A stretch of DNA of 64,000 nucleotides from Curtobacterium sp. MCLR17_032 (GCF_003234795.2 NZ_CP126268.1:1860001-1924000); one strand, 5' to 3'. Shown: positions 9,292 through 18,956, counted from the stretch's first letter. A program made the numbers and translations. Notes: generated from the letters alone by a model not told the origin.

Positions 9292-10824
9292 ATGCGCGTC
9301 CTCGTCACCGGGGCCACCGGGTACATCGGTGGTCGACTGGTCCCCAGACTCCTCGATGCCGGGCACGACGTCCGGGTCCTCGTCCGCAACCCGCGCAAGC
9401 TGCAGGACGTTCCCTGGAACGACCGTGTCACGGTCGCCGAGGGTGACCTGCAGGACGCTGACGCGGTGTCCGCGGCGGTCGACGGCATCGAGGCGGTCTA
9501 CTACCTCGCCCACGCCATGGGGGCGGACGGCGACTTCGAGCAGGCCGAACGCGACGCCGCGCAGACCATGGCCCGCGTCGCCCACGACGCCGGCGTTCAG
9601 CGCTTCGTCTACCTCGGCGGCCTGCACCCGGACGGCGACCTCAGCAAGCACCTGCGCAGCCGGAGAGAGGTCGGGGAGATCCTCCTCGGCTCCGGCGTGC
9701 CGACGATCGCGCTCCAGGCCGGTGTCGTCATCGGGTCGGGCAGCACCTCGTTCGAGATGATCCGCCACCTGACCGACGTGCTGCCCTGGATGCCGGCGCC
9801 CCGATGGGTCCGGAACCGCATCCAGCCGATCGCCGTCCGCGACGTCCTGTACTACCTCGTCGAGGCGCTCACGATCCCATCCGACGTCAACCGCACGTTC
9901 GACATCGGCGGCCCAGACGTCCTCCGGTACGGGCAGATGCTCAACGGGTACGCGGTCGAGGCGAAGCTGCCCCAGCGACCGATCACGGTCCTCCCGGTCC
10001 TGACCCCGCGGCTCGCCGCGCACTGGTTCAACGTCGTGACGCCGATCCCGCGCAAGCTCGCGACGCCGATCATCGAGTCGCTGCAGTTCGAGTGCGTGCA
10101 GCGCGAGCACGACATCGACGACGTGATCCCGCAGCCCGAGGGTGGGCTCACCTCCTACCGCCGGGCCGTCCGGCTGGCGCTGGCGAAGATGCGCAGCGGC
10201 GAGGTCCTCACCAGCTGGCGCAACGCGACGCTCTCCAGCGGCTCGGCCGACCCGCTGCCGAGCGACCCGGAATGGGCCGGCCACACCGTCTACGTCGACG
10301 ACCGCAAGCGGCACTCGTCGGCTCCGCCGGAAGCCGTGTGGAGCGTCGTCGAGTCGATCGGTGGCGAGAACGGCTGGTACTCGTTCCCGCTCGCCTGGGT
10401 CGCTCGCGGCTGGCTCGACAAGATCGCCGGCGGCGTCGGCCTGAGCCGCGGCCGTCGCGACCCGAAGCGGCTCGAGCAGGGCGACGCACTCGACTGGTGG
10501 CGCGTCGAGCGGCTGGTCCGCGGCCGGTACCTGCGCCTGCGCGCCGAGTTCAAGTCGCCCGGTCGTGCCTGGCTCGAGATGACCGTCACCCCCGCCGACG
10601 ACGGCGGCAGCGACTACCACCAGCGGGCGATCTACTTCCCGCAGGGGCTCGCCGGACGGCTCTACTGGTACGGCATCCTGCCCTTCCACGGGGTGATCTT
10701 CCCCGGCATGGTCGAGCGGATCACCGCCCGTGCCGAACGGGAGGCGCACCACACCGACTCGACGCAGCGCAACTCCACGTACCAGAATGACGACGCGCAG
10801 CCAGCGCACGAGGAGGCGGCATGA
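9292..10824 (+). CDS. NAD(P)-binding atypical SDR with C-terminal DUF2867 domain
   Basis: A 510-residue two-domain protein. The N-terminal Rossmann fold begins MRVLVTGATGYIGGRLVPRL (TGxTGxxG) and resembles NmrA/atypical SDR proteins, with YYLAHAMG and RFVYLGGLHPD. The C-terminal 170 residues (from about 340) match the DUF2867 pattern: NGWYSFPLAWVARGWLDKIAGG, then DWWRVERL and YLRLRAEFKSPGRAWLEM. Such fusions are often annotated as nucleoside-diphosphate-sugar epimerases, but the catalytic Tyr-x3-Lys is not evident and the function is unknown. The stop overlaps the next ATG (ATGA). Start choice is supported by the TACGGT box. Confidence 0.85.
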   Translation: MRVLVTGATGYIGGRLVPRLLDAGHDVRVLVRNPRKLQDVPWNDRVTVAEGDLQDADAVSAAVDGIEAVYYLAHAMGADGDFEQAERDAAQTMARVAHDAGVQRFVYLGGLHPDGDLSKHLRSRREVGEILLGSGVPTIALQAGVVIGSGSTSFEMIRHLTDVLPWMPAPRWVRNRIQPIAVRDVLYYLVEALTIPSDVNRTFDIGGPDVLRYGQMLNGYAVEAKLPQRPITVLPVLTPRLAAHWFNVVTPIPRKLATPIIESLQFECVQREHDIDDVIPQPEGGLTSYRRAVRLALAKMRSGEVLTSWRNATLSSGSADPLPSDPEWAGHTVYVDDRKRHSSAPPEAVWSVVESIGGENGWYSFPLAWVARGWLDKIAGGVGLSRGRRDPKRLEQGDALDWWRVERLVRGRYLRLRAEFKSPGRAWLEMTVTPADDGGSDYHQRAIYFPQGLAGRLYWYGILPFHGVIFPGMVERITARAEREAHHTDSTQRNSTYQNDDAQPAHEEAA

Positions 10825-11420
10825 GCGACGACGGCACGACGAGTGGCGGCGGTGTCCTGTTCCTCGGTGACAGCATCACCGCGGGCGGCGACTGGGGCCA
10901 GTGGCTCCCCGACGAGCGGACCATCAACCTCGGCGTCGACGGCGACACCACGGACGGTGTCCTCGCGAGGCTCGACGAGGTCGTGCAGGCCGCACCCGAG
11001 GTCATCGTGCTGCTGATCGGCACGAACGACTTCGGTCACCACCGGGCCAGCGCGGAGCACGTCGTCCGGAACGTCGAATCGGCTCTGGTACAGCTGCGTC
11101 GGGCACTGCCCGGCGTCCGGCTGCTGCTCGTGTCGATCCTGCCGCGGCAGGCCGAGTACGCGCAGAAGACCGAGCAGGCGAACCGGCACCTGCGGCAGTT
11201 CGTGGCCACGTGCCACGCGCAGTACCTCGACGTCTGGCCGGCCCTGGCCGACGGCGACCACCTCGACGAGCGCTTCACCGCCGACGGGCTGCACCTCACC
11301 GAGGACGGGTACCGCGCGTACGTCGCCGAGCTCGTCCCGGCACTCGAGCGTGTCCGGGAGCTGCCGCCGATGTCCCGCCCGATCTCGCTCGCCGACCTCG
11401 GCGACGCACAGGACCGATGA
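10821..11420 (+). CDS. SGNH/GDSL-type esterase
   Basis: A 199-residue serine hydrolase without a signal peptide, so probably cytoplasmic. Block I GDSIT (nucleophile Ser18), block III GTND and block V DGLHL (catalytic Asp and His) are all present, and block II Gly falls in INLGVDGDTT. It is similar in layout to small acyl-esterases such as TesA/RhaE-like enzymes; the substrate is not known. It overlaps both neighbours by ATGA (10821-10824 and 11417-11420), suggesting coupled translation with the DUF2867 protein and the following membrane protein. Confidence 0.87.
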   Translation: MSDDGTTSGGGVLFLGDSITAGGDWGQWLPDERTINLGVDGDTTDGVLARLDEVVQAAPEVIVLLIGTNDFGHHRASAEHVVRNVESALVQLRRALPGVRLLLVSILPRQAEYAQKTEQANRHLRQFVATCHAQYLDVWPALADGDHLDERFTADGLHLTEDGYRAYVAELVPALERVRELPPMSRPISLADLGDAQDR

Positions 11421-11872
11421 CGGCTCGGAAGGGACGGCCCGCGATCGGGTCGTCGCAGCAGGCGTCGCCGTCCTCTTCGACGGCGTCGACGACCCCCGCC
11501 GGGTCGGGTCGCGCTCGTGGGGCGGGTGGGGCGGCTCGGGACCGACAGGCGCTCCCGGACTTCACCCGGCCGGCCCTCGCACCGTCGCTGCTGGCGGCCG
11601 TGGTGCTCCTGGCCTGCGTGGCGTTCCTCGACTCGTCGGCCTTCGTGTTCGCGCGCTGGGGCGTCACCGTGCTCGCGCTCATCGTGCTGGTCTTCGCCAT
11701 CCGCGGCCGGGTCTGGTGGGCAGCGGTGCTCACCGCGGCCGTCGCCGTCTGCTGGAACCCGGTCGTGGTCCTCCCGATCCCCGGGCAGCTCTGGGCGGCG
11801 CTGCAGCTGGTCGCGGCGGCGCTCTTCATCGTCGTCGGCATCACGGTCAAGGTGCCGCGCGCGGCGGACTGA
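11417..11872 (+). CDS. Small four-helix membrane protein, probable DUF6804 family
   Basis: A 151-residue protein with a 45-residue Ser/Thr/Ala-rich cytoplasmic leader. Four hydrophobic helices follow between about 50 and 145 (PSLLAAVVLLACVAFL, FARWGVTVLALIVLVFAI, VWWAAVLTAAVAVCWNP, WAALQLVAAALFIVVGI). The helix pattern and the WNPVVVLPIP loop resemble the DUF6804 family of Microbacteriaceae, whose role is unknown; I could not confirm this by search. The ATG overlaps the preceding TGA. Confidence 0.7.
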   Translation: MTARKGRPAIGSSQQASPSSSTASTTPAGSGRARGAGGAARDRQALPDFTRPALAPSLLAAVVLLACVAFLDSSAFVFARWGVTVLALIVLVFAIRGRVWWAAVLTAAVAVCWNPVVVLPIPGQLWAALQLVAAALFIVVGITVKVPRAAD

Positions 11873-11887
11873 CGCCGCGCCTCCCGG

Positions 11888-11893
11888 TAAGAT
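11888..11893 (+). promoter_or_regulatory. Possible -10 box (TAAGAT) before the Stealth gene
   Basis: TAAGAT lies 47 nt before the ATG at 11941. The leader then carries GGAAGG about 6 nt before the start codon. No clear -35 is seen. Confidence 0.45.
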
Positions 11894-11940
11894 CGCACGT
11901 GCTGTGCATCGCGCGCGGCGGTGCGACCTGGAAGGCATGG

Positions 11941-13494
11941 ATGAGCAACGAGACCGAGCCGGTGACCGAGAGTCCTCTGCTGACCCCTCGACCGTCCTCC
12001 GGCGGTCTCGACCGTCCTGACGTCGTCCTCCGCAAGGGACGGCTCACCCTCATCAACGGGCACCTCACGCCCCAGCAGTCGATGATCGAGGACCTGCTGT
12101 TCCTCGACGACGCCCTCACCGCGGCCGACGTCGACCACCTGCTGATCCGCGGCAACGACCAGCGGCCCGTCATCGCCATCGACGAGCGCGACCGTCAGCG
12201 TGCCGAGAGCGCCGTGATGGACGCCGCCGCGGGGGAGCCCTTCTACGCGAAGCCGCCGGGCAAGGCCGCCCTGCTCGTCGTGGACGACGGCTTCGGCTCG
12301 GCCGACGAGCCCGTGCTCCGCCTGTTCCGTCCCCGGCTCGAGCCGATGGGACGCCTGCGCTACGGCGCCGAGACGAGTGTGCAGCTCGAGTTCTGGCGCG
12401 TCACCGAGACCGAGGTCCTGGCTCCCGTCGAGAACGCCCTGATGCGCCGCAGTCTGCCGATCGAGGAGTTCGTCCTCGTCGACATCGAGCGCTACGGCCG
12501 CGGCTGGTCCACGGTCGAGCACATGTTCGACGACCACGTGTCCGACATCCGCTTCCCGATCGACATCGTGTTCTCGTGGGTCGACGGCAACGCGATCGAG
12601 TACCAGCGCGCCCGTCAGGCCGCGCAGGCGAGCGCCGTGCTGGGGGAGGGCGACGACGCCCCGGCCCGCTTCCGGCAGATCAACGAGCTGAAGTACGCCC
12701 TGCGGTCGGTGCACATCTTCGCGCCGTGGATCCGGCGCATCTACATCGCGACGGACTCACCGGCGCCGGAGTGGCTCGCCGACCACCCGAAGGTCCGGAT
12801 CGTCCGCAGCGAGGAGTTCTTCGCCGACCCGTCCGTCCTGCCGACGCACAACTCGCAGGCCGTCGAGGCGCAGCTGCACCACATCCCGGGGCTGAGCGAG
12901 CACTTCATCTACTCGAACGACGACATGTTCTTCGGGCGCCAGGTCGACCCGTCGATGTTCTTCAGCCCGGGCTCGGTGACGAAGTTCATCCTGGCGATCA
13001 CGCGGATCGGTCTCGGGACGAACAACCCGGCGCGCAGCGGGTTCGAGAACTCGGCGCGGGTGAACCGGAAGCTCCTGCAGCAGCGGTTCGGTGCGGTCAC
13101 GACCCGGCACCTCGAGCACGCGGCGACGCCGTTGCGGAAGAGCATCATGACCGAGATGGAGCACGAGTTCGCGGCGGAGTTCGCGGCGACCGCCGGCTCC
13201 CGGTTCCGCGCGGCCGACAACATCTCCGTGACGAACTCCCTGTACCACTACTACGCGCTGCTGACGGGTCGGGCGATCATCCAGGAGAACGCCACCGTCG
13301 GGTACATCGACACGACGATGGAGGCCGGTCTCCGCGAGCTCGACGAGCTGTTGAAGAAGCGGAACGTCGACATGTTCTGCCTGAACGACGGCAGCTTCCC
13401 GGAGGTCAGCGACGAAGAGCGCACCGAGCGCGTCACCGACTTCCTCGAGCGTTACTTCCCGTTCCCGGCACCCTGGGAACGCCCCAGCGCCTGA
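11941..13494 (+). CDS. Stealth-family sugar-phosphate transferase
   Basis: A 517-residue protein of the Stealth family, enzymes that transfer hexose-1-phosphate to build phosphoglycan wall or capsule polymers. CR1 is FPIDIVFSWVDGNAIEY at about 205-221. CR2 covers FRQINELKYALRSV, HIFAPWIRRIYIATDS and the SNDDMFFG motif. CR3 and CR4 follow to MFCLNDGSFPEVSDEE near the end. The N-terminal 200 residues are a less conserved region. The ATG at 11941 is preceded by GGAAGG. No other polymer genes adjoin it, so the polymer cannot be named. Confidence 0.88.
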   Translation: MSNETEPVTESPLLTPRPSSGGLDRPDVVLRKGRLTLINGHLTPQQSMIEDLLFLDDALTAADVDHLLIRGNDQRPVIAIDERDRQRAESAVMDAAAGEPFYAKPPGKAALLVVDDGFGSADEPVLRLFRPRLEPMGRLRYGAETSVQLEFWRVTETEVLAPVENALMRRSLPIEEFVLVDIERYGRGWSTVEHMFDDHVSDIRFPIDIVFSWVDGNAIEYQRARQAAQASAVLGEGDDAPARFRQINELKYALRSVHIFAPWIRRIYIATDSPAPEWLADHPKVRIVRSEEFFADPSVLPTHNSQAVEAQLHHIPGLSEHFIYSNDDMFFGRQVDPSMFFSPGSVTKFILAITRIGLGTNNPARSGFENSARVNRKLLQQRFGAVTTRHLEHAATPLRKSIMTEMEHEFAAEFAATAGSRFRAADNISVTNSLYHYYALLTGRAIIQENATVGYIDTTMEAGLRELDELLKKRNVDMFCLNDGSFPEVSDEERTERVTDFLERYFPFPAPWERPSA

Positions 13495-13520
13495 GGCTGC
13501 TCCGGCACCTGAGGCTGCTC

Positions 13521-13546
13521 CGGGAGGGCCGTGGCTGGCCCTCCTG
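13521..13546. terminator. Hairpin after the Stealth gene
   Basis: GGAGGGCC / GGCCCTCC arms flank a 6-nt loop between convergent genes, and each arm can be extended by two further pairs. No T tract follows. Two copies of CCTGAGGCTGCTCCGG lie just before it, overlapping the Stealth stop codon. Confidence 0.6.
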
Positions 13547-13551
13547 GGCGC

Positions 13552-14511
13552 TCAGCGGTGGATCGGGGACACCGGCACCGAGTCGAGCGTGAACACCGGC
13601 ATGGACGCCGTGACGGGCGCTGGCTCGACGGCCGACGGGATCACGACGCCGGCCGCAGCGAGACGGGCTTCGGTCTCGATCGACGAAACGGGTTCCCCGA
13701 CGGTCGAGTAGGTGCCGATCGGCACGACCGAGTGCACGACCTGGTGGCCGTAGACGTGCATCAGGTTGAACGACTGGGCACCGTCGCGGCCACGGGTGCC
13801 GCCCTGGAACTCGTTGAGGTCCTGCGTGTAGCAGGTGGCGCTGGCGACGGAGACGGGGATGCCGGCGAACACGGCACTGGTCGAGTAGTGCAGGTGGCCG
13901 GCGATGATGGTGAGGATGTCGCTGCCCTCGACCACCTCGGCGAGGGCGGGCTGGTCGCGCAGTTCGACGAGGACGGTGAGGTCCTGGACGCTGGGCACCG
14001 GCGGGTGGTGCATCGCCAGGATGGTGCCGTGCGGAGCCGCTTCGGACAGGACCTCGGCGAGCCAGTCGAGCTGCTCGGGGGAGACCTCGCCGTGGTGGTG
14101 CCCGGGGACGCTCGTGTCGAGCGTGATGACGCGGAGACCGTTGACGTCGTAGACGAAGTCCACCGGACGGTCGGTGGGCTGCAGGCCGAAGAGCTCCTGC
14201 CGGAAGGCCCCGCGTTCATCGTGGTTGCCCATCGCCCAGATGACCTGCGCGCCGAGGCGTTCGGCGGCGGGTTCGATGATGTCGCGCACCTTGACGTAGG
14301 CGCCGGGTTCACCCTTGTCGGCGACGTCGCCGGTGATGACGATCGCTTCCGGGCGGGAGCCGGAGGCCTCGATCTCCGCGATGATCTGGCCGAGTCGTGC
14401 GGCGGAGTCGACGGCTCCGTAGAGCGCGCCGTCGCCGGCGATGAGGTGGGTGTCGCTGAGGTGGAGCAGGAAGTGGTTCGGCCTGGGGTGTTCAGCCGTC
14501 CGGGCGTCCAT
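13552..14511 (-). CDS. Metallophosphoesterase, class III cyclic-nucleotide phosphodiesterase-like (CpdA/Icc)
   Basis: A 319-residue calcineurin-like phosphoesterase. The metal-ligand motifs appear in order: [32 protein letters not shown] and AGHLHYST. This spacing matches the Icc/CpdA group, which includes cAMP phosphodiesterases such as mycobacterial Rv0805, although substrates vary. The ATG at 14511 is chosen because GGAAGAAGAGA lies about 8 nt upstream; a longer frame upstream has no support. No signal peptide is present. Confidence 0.87.
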   Translation of the reverse strand: MDARTAEHPRPNHFLLHLSDTHLIAGDGALYGAVDSAARLGQIIAEIEASGSRPEAIVITGDVADKGEPGAYVKVRDIIEPAAERLGAQVIWAMGNHDERGAFRQELFGLQPTDRPVDFVYDVNGLRVITLDTSVPGHHHGEVSPEQLDWLAEVLSEAAPHGTILAMHHPPVPSVQDLTVLVELRDQPALAEVVEGSDILTIIAGHLHYSTSAVFAGIPVSVASATCYTQDLNEFQGGTRGRDGAQSFNLMHVYGHQVVHSVVPIGTYSTVGEPVSSIETEARLAAAGVVIPSAVEPAPVTASMPVFTLDSVPVSPIHR

Positions 14512-14631
14512 CGGTCTCTTCTTCCGTTGGCAGCGGGTGCGTGGTGCAACACAGTGCCACACCGTCCTCGACGATTCCAGCACTGCCGTCTGAACGCCCC
14601 GTGAACTGGGGCGGCGTGTCCGGTGTCTTGA

Positions 14632-14689
14632 GGCAGAACGCAAGCACCCCCCGACCACGAAGTGGACGAGGGGTGCTTGCGTTCTTGCC
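14632..14689 (-). terminator. Terminator of the ctaE-qcrCAB operon
   Basis: A long inverted repeat with about 18-nt arms (outer GGCA-GAACGCAAGCACCCC, one bulged base) and a 19-nt loop sits 9 bp beyond the qcrB stop codon, in the path of minus-strand transcription. Confidence 0.75.
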
Positions 14690-14697
14690 GAGAAGTG

Positions 14698-16386
14698 TTA
14701 TCTACCGGCACCGACCTGCGGGGCCTGGTGGGTCCCTTCGAGGTCCGGACCGTGGTGGGCGGCGTGTGCGGCTTCGAGCTCGTTCTTCGACACCGGCTCG
14801 ATGCGGTCTTCGAAGAAGAAGCGGGAGGCACGTGCACGGGCCTTCTGCAGCGAGGTGATGCGGCCGCGGGAGTCCGGGCGGATCATCAGCGGCTTGTAGT
14901 CGTTGAACTCGAGCAGACGCCAGCGCTCGTACTCGTCGAGCTGCTCGTGGACCTCGATGTACTCACCGTGCGGCAGTCGGACGATACGGCCCGACTCGTA
15001 CCCGTGGAGGACGATCTCGCGGTCCTTCTTCTGCAGTGCGAGGCAGACACGCTTCGTGATCCAGAAGGCGACGAACGGGCCGAGGACCGTCGTTGCCTGG
15101 AGCACGTGGATCACGTGGTTGATCGACACCATGAAGTGGGTCGCGATGAGGTCCGACGACGCCGCGGTGAACAGGGCACCGTAGAGCGTGATGCCGGCGA
15201 CACCGATCGCGGTGCGGGTCGGGGCGTTGCGCGGGCGGTCGGCGATGTGGTGCTCACGCTTGTCGCCGGTGACCCAGGCCTCGATGAACGGGTACACGAA
15301 GATCGTCACGATGAGACCCATGAGGATCGCGATCGGCACGAGGATGTTGAACGAGACCGTGTAGCCGAACCAGTTGACCTCCCAGTGCGGCGGCACCAGA
15401 CGGAGCGCACCGTCCGCGAAGCCGATGTACCAGTCAGGCTGGGTACCGGCGGACACGGGGGACGGGTCGTACGGGCCGTAGTTCCAGATCGGGTTGATCG
15501 TGAAGAACGACGCGATGGCGGCGAGGATGCCCGCGACGATGAAGAAGAAGCCACCGGCCTTCGCGGCGAACGCCGGGAGGATCGGGACGCCCACGACGTT
15601 GTCGTTGGTCTTGCCGGGGCCGGCGTACTGGGTGTGCTTGTTGATGACGACGAGCACGAGGTGGACACCGAGCACCGCGACGAGGATCGCCGGCAGCAGC
15701 AGGATGTGCAGCGTGTACAGGCGGCCGACGATGTCGGTACCGGGGAACTCGCCACCGAAGAGCAGGTAGGCGATCCAGACACCGATGACCGGGACACCCT
15801 CGATCATGCCGACGATGATGCGCAGGCCGTTGCCGGAGAGCAGGTCGTCGGGGAGCGAGTAGCCGGTGAAGCCCTCGGCCATGGCGAGGACCCAGAGCAC
15901 GAAGCCGAAGACCCAGTTGAGCTCTCGCGGCTTGCGGAACGCACCGGTGAAGAACACGCGGGCCATGTGCAGCATGACCGAGGCCACGAACAGCAGTGCT
16001 GCCCAGTGGTGGATCTGCCGGACGAACAGGCCGCCGCGGATCTCGAACGAGATGTTCAGCGTCGACTGCAGCGCCACCGACATGTCCACGCCCTTGAGCG
16101 GGACGTAGGTGCCGTTGTAGACGACCTCGGCCATGGACGCCTGGTAGAAGAACGTCAGGAAGGTCCCCGAGAGCAGGACGACGACGAAGCTGTAGAGCGC
16201 GACTTCACCGAGCATGAAGCTCCAGTGGTCGGGGAAGATCTTGCGTCCGACCTCCTTCACCAGGCCGGAGATGCTGGTGCGCTCGTCGATGTAGTTCGCG
16301 GTGTAGTTGATCAGTCGCGAACCACGGTCAGGAGCCGGCTTGTTCGTCGACTCGGTGGTGGGGGATGTGGTCGTTGTGCTGCTCAT
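14698..16386 (-). CDS. qcrB: Cytochrome bc1 complex cytochrome b subunit QcrB
   Basis: The 562-residue membrane subunit of the actinobacterial bcc menaquinol:cytochrome c reductase. Its length exceeds mitochondrial cytochrome b because of the actinobacterial C-terminal extension (from about residue 420, ending GTHQAPQVGAGR). Heme-ligating His pairs lie in helices B (HHWAALLFVASVMLHMARVF) and D (LYTLHILLLPAILVAVLGVHLVLV). The Qo segment ANYID-to-PDHWSF and the P-[DE]-W motif PDWYIGF are visible. The ATG overlaps the qcrA stop (ATGA), so it is the last gene of ctaE-qcrC-qcrA-qcrB. Confidence 0.97.
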   Translation of the reverse strand: MSSTTTTSPTTESTNKPAPDRGSRLINYTANYIDERTSISGLVKEVGRKIFPDHWSFMLGEVALYSFVVVLLSGTFLTFFYQASMAEVVYNGTYVPLKGVDMSVALQSTLNISFEIRGGLFVRQIHHWAALLFVASVMLHMARVFFTGAFRKPRELNWVFGFVLWVLAMAEGFTGYSLPDDLLSGNGLRIIVGMIEGVPVIGVWIAYLLFGGEFPGTDIVGRLYTLHILLLPAILVAVLGVHLVLVVINKHTQYAGPGKTNDNVVGVPILPAFAAKAGGFFFIVAGILAAIASFFTINPIWNYGPYDPSPVSAGTQPDWYIGFADGALRLVPPHWEVNWFGYTVSFNILVPIAILMGLIVTIFVYPFIEAWVTGDKREHHIADRPRNAPTRTAIGVAGITLYGALFTAASSDLIATHFMVSINHVIHVLQATTVLGPFVAFWITKRVCLALQKKDREIVLHGYESGRIVRLPHGEYIEVHEQLDEYERWRLLEFNDYKPLMIRPDSRGRITSLQKARARASRFFFEDRIEPVSKNELEAAHAAHHGPDLEGTHQAPQVGAGR

Positions 16387-17450
16387 GAGCGGGCACGCTC
16401 CCAGAAGGACGGGCCGACCGGCTCGTGGAAGTCGCTCTGTGCGACCAGGTAGCCGTCGTCATCGACCGAGATCGGAAGTTGGGGAAGGGGGCGGGCCGCC
16501 GGTCCGAAGATGACCTCGCAGTTGTTCGAGACATCGAAGGTGGACTGGTGGCACGGGCACAGCAGGTGGTGCGTCTGCTGCTCGTAGAGCGCGACCGGGC
16601 ATCCGACGTGGGTGCAGATCTTGGAGTACGCGACGATGCCGTCGTAGCCCCAGTTCTCGTGGCCCTTGGCGGGGTTCAGGTCCTTCGGGTCCAGGCGCAT
16701 CAAGAGGACGGCGGCCTTCGCCTTCTCCTCGAGCATGTGCTCGGAGTCGAGCATGCCCTCGGGGATGACGTGGAACACCGATCCGATGGTGACGTCGGAG
16801 GCCTTGATCGGCAGACCCGTCGGGTCCTTGGTCAGGCGCAGGCCCGACTTCCAGAAGGTGTGACGGAGCAGCTCGTTCGGGTCTTCCTTCGGCGCGAGGT
16901 CGCGCACCAGGACGATGCCGGGGAGGGGGAAGGCCACCAGGGCGCCGATGAGGGAGTTGCGGATCAGCTTGCGACGGCTGAACCCGGACTCCTTGTCGGC
17001 GAGCTGGAAGGCTTCGACCGCCTTGGCGCGGGTGGCGTCCGTGCCACGCGTAGTGTGGCGCATCTCGGTGATCTCGCGGTCGGAGACGAGCGTCTTCGAC
17101 CAGTAGACGGCACCGATGCCCAGAGCCAGCAGCGCGAGCGTGATGGAGAGGCCGAGGAAGAGGTTCGCGGTGCGGACCGTGCCGAAGTCGTTCGGGTCGA
17201 TCGGGAAGGCGATGTACGCGGCGATCGACAGGACGCTGGCGACGATCGACACGTAGAAGAACGTCGCGACCTGGCGCTCGGCCAAGCGCTGCTTCTTCGG
17301 GTCGACGTCCGTGCGGCGGGCGCGGTGCGGCGGCTCGCCCGGGTTCTCGAACGGCTCGTGCGGCAGGACAGCGGTCCCGACCGGCTCCGTGGCGCCGTGC
17401 TTCTCGACAGCCGAGGACGAGTTCAGTGCCTCGTCGTCGTGCTCTGCCAT
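16383..17450 (-). CDS. qcrA: Rieske iron-sulfur subunit QcrA
   Basis: A 355-residue Rieske protein of the bcc complex. The [2Fe-2S] ligands are in CTHVGC and CPCHQS. Three N-terminal hydrophobic helices (roughly 70-90, 110-130, 185-205), as in other actinobacterial QcrA, precede the cluster domain. A twin-Arg-like stretch SRRKLIRNS before the third helix fits the Tat-dependent insertion known for this family. The ATG at 17450 has an AAGGGA site about 7 nt upstream; earlier in-frame starts were rejected. It overlaps qcrB by 4 nt. Confidence 0.96.
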   Translation of the reverse strand: MAEHDDEALNSSSAVEKHGATEPVGTAVLPHEPFENPGEPPHRARRTDVDPKKQRLAERQVATFFYVSIVASVLSIAAYIAFPIDPNDFGTVRTANLFLGLSITLALLALGIGAVYWSKTLVSDREITEMRHTTRGTDATRAKAVEAFQLADKESGFSRRKLIRNSLIGALVAFPLPGIVLVRDLAPKEDPNELLRHTFWKSGLRLTKDPTGLPIKASDVTIGSVFHVIPEGMLDSEHMLEEKAKAAVLLMRLDPKDLNPAKGHENWGYDGIVAYSKICTHVGCPVALYEQQTHHLLCPCHQSTFDVSNNCEVIFGPAARPLPQLPISVDDDGYLVAQSDFHEPVGPSFWERARS

Positions 17451-17483
17451 GGTGTTCCCTTCAGTGTCGTGCGACACGGACGA

Positions 17484-18299
17484 TCAGTTGGTCTTCGCGG
17501 TCAGCCAGACGGTCATCGCGACGACCGCTCCGAGACCGAAGATCCAGATGAACAGGCCCTCGGCCACCGGGCCGAGGTCACCCAGACCGAAGCCACCGGG
17601 CGACTTGTTGTCCTGCACGTACTTGAGGTACGTGATGACGTCGGCCTTCTGGTCCGGGGTCAGGTTCAGGTCGTTGAAGACCGGCATGTTCTGCGGGCCG
17701 GTGAGCATGGCCTCGTAGATGTGCTTGCCGGAGACGTCGCGCAGGTTCGGCGCGTACTTGCCCTCGGTCAGGGCGCCACCGGCACCGGCGACGTTGTGGC
17801 ACATCGCGCAGTTGATGCGGAAGAGCTCGGCACCTTCGGCGGCATCGCCCTCGGCGCCGTCGGTGAGCTTCGTCGAGGGGATCGACGGGCCGGGGCCGAG
17901 GGAGGCGACGTAGGCAGCCATGGCGTCGACCTGCTGGTCCGTGAACTGCTCGGGCTTCTCTTCACCCTGGGGACCCTGGGCGGCGAGCGGCATGCGCCCG
18001 GTGCCGACCTGGAAGTCGACCGAGGCGGCGCCGACACCGATGAGGGACGGGCCCTCGCTGGTGCCCTGGGCGGAGAGGCCGTGGCAGGTGGCGCAGTTCG
18101 ACGCGAAGAGCTTCTGGCCCTCGTTGACCTGCGACTGGCTGGATGCGGCCAGTGTCGTGTTGGTGCTGTCGTCGGCGTTGGCCGACGTGCTGAACAGTGC
18201 GTACGCACCACCCGTCGTCATGAGTGCGACGGCGAGGAGGGACACGGTCGCCAGGGGGGAGCGACGACCCTTCTTGTTCTTCTTCGATGTGTTGAACAT
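17484..18299 (-). CDS. qcrC: Diheme cytochrome c subunit QcrC
   Basis: A 271-residue membrane-anchored diheme cytochrome c that passes electrons from the bc1 part straight to cytochrome aa3 oxidase in the actinobacterial supercomplex. An N-terminal hydrophobic segment (20-38) is followed by two heme sites, CATCH (Cys69, Cys72, His73) and CAMCH, and a C-terminal membrane helix (LFIWIFGLGAVVAMTVWL). A basic N-terminus MFNTSKKNKKGRR sets the start. The gene lies 20 bp downstream of ctaE and 33 bp before qcrA. Confidence 0.96.
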   Translation of the reverse strand: MFNTSKKNKKGRRSPLATVSLLAVALMTTGGAYALFSTSANADDSTNTTLAASSQSQVNEGQKLFASNCATCHGLSAQGTSEGPSLIGVGAASVDFQVGTGRMPLAAQGPQGEEKPEQFTDQQVDAMAAYVASLGPGPSIPSTKLTDGAEGDAAEGAELFRINCAMCHNVAGAGGALTEGKYAPNLRDVSGKHIYEAMLTGPQNMPVFNDLNLTPDQKADVITYLKYVQDNKSPGGFGLGDLGPVAEGLFIWIFGLGAVVAMTVWLTAKTN

Positions 18300-18319
18300 G
18301 CTGTGGGGCTGCCTGATTC

Positions 18320-18949
18320 TCACTTGAGGAGGTAGATGACGGCGAAGAGACCGATCCACACGACGTCGACGAAGTGCCAGTAGTACGACACGACGATCGC
18401 GGTGGTGGCTTCCTTGTGCCCGAAGTTCTTCGCGGCGAACCCACGCCCGAGCGTGAGGAGGAAGGCGATGAGACCGCCGGTCACGTGCAGACCGTGGAAG
18501 CCGGTGGTCATGTAGAACGCGGAGCCGTAGGCGCTCGAGGAGAGCGTCATGCCCTCGTGCCAGAGGTTGGCGTACTCGAAGATCTGCCCACAGACGAAGA
18601 TCGCGCCCATGCAGTAGGTGACGAAGAACCACTCCGTCATGCCCCAGTCCTTGGGGTTCCAGCTGGTGCGGTGCACCTGGAACCGCTCGGCAGCGAAGAC
18701 CGCGAACTGGCAGGCGAAGCTCGACAGCACCAGGACGATGGTGTTCACCGACGCGAACGGCACCTCGAGCTTGGCGCTCTCGGTTGCCCAGAGCTCGGGG
18801 GAGGTGCTTCGCAGCGTGAAGTAGATCGCGAACAGGCCGGCGAAGAACATGACCTCGCTGCCCAGCCACACGATCGTCCCCACGGCAACGGGGTTCGGCC
18901 TGTTCAAGACCGGACCGCTGACGGATCTGGAGAGAGGGGTGCTTGTCAC
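18320..18949 (-). CDS. ctaE: Cytochrome c oxidase subunit III
   Basis: A 209-residue five-helix subunit III of the aa3 oxidase. Family segments include [36 protein letters not shown] and [15 protein letters not shown], ending [17 protein letters not shown] choose the GTG at 18949 because a CATAAT box lies 7 nt upstream of it, the spacing seen for leaderless starts in this window. An ATG at 18958 would add three residues and overlaps that box. It is first in the ctaE-qcrCAB operon, divergent from trpD. Confidence 0.94.
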   Translation of the reverse strand: MTSTPLSRSVSGPVLNRPNPVAVGTIVWLGSEVMFFAGLFAIYFTLRSTSPELWATESAKLEVPFASVNTIVLVLSSFACQFAVFAAERFQVHRTSWNPKDWGMTEWFFVTYCMGAIFVCGQIFEYANLWHEGMTLSSSAYGSAFYMTTGFHGLHVTGGLIAFLLTLGRGFAAKNFGHKEATTAIVVSYYWHFVDVVWIGLFAVIYLLK

Positions 18950-18956
18950 GTCTTCC

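Noticed and set aside
16425..18335. A 636-codon plus-strand frame over qcrA-qcrC
   Set aside because: It is antisense to unmistakable respiratory genes with heme and Rieske motifs.
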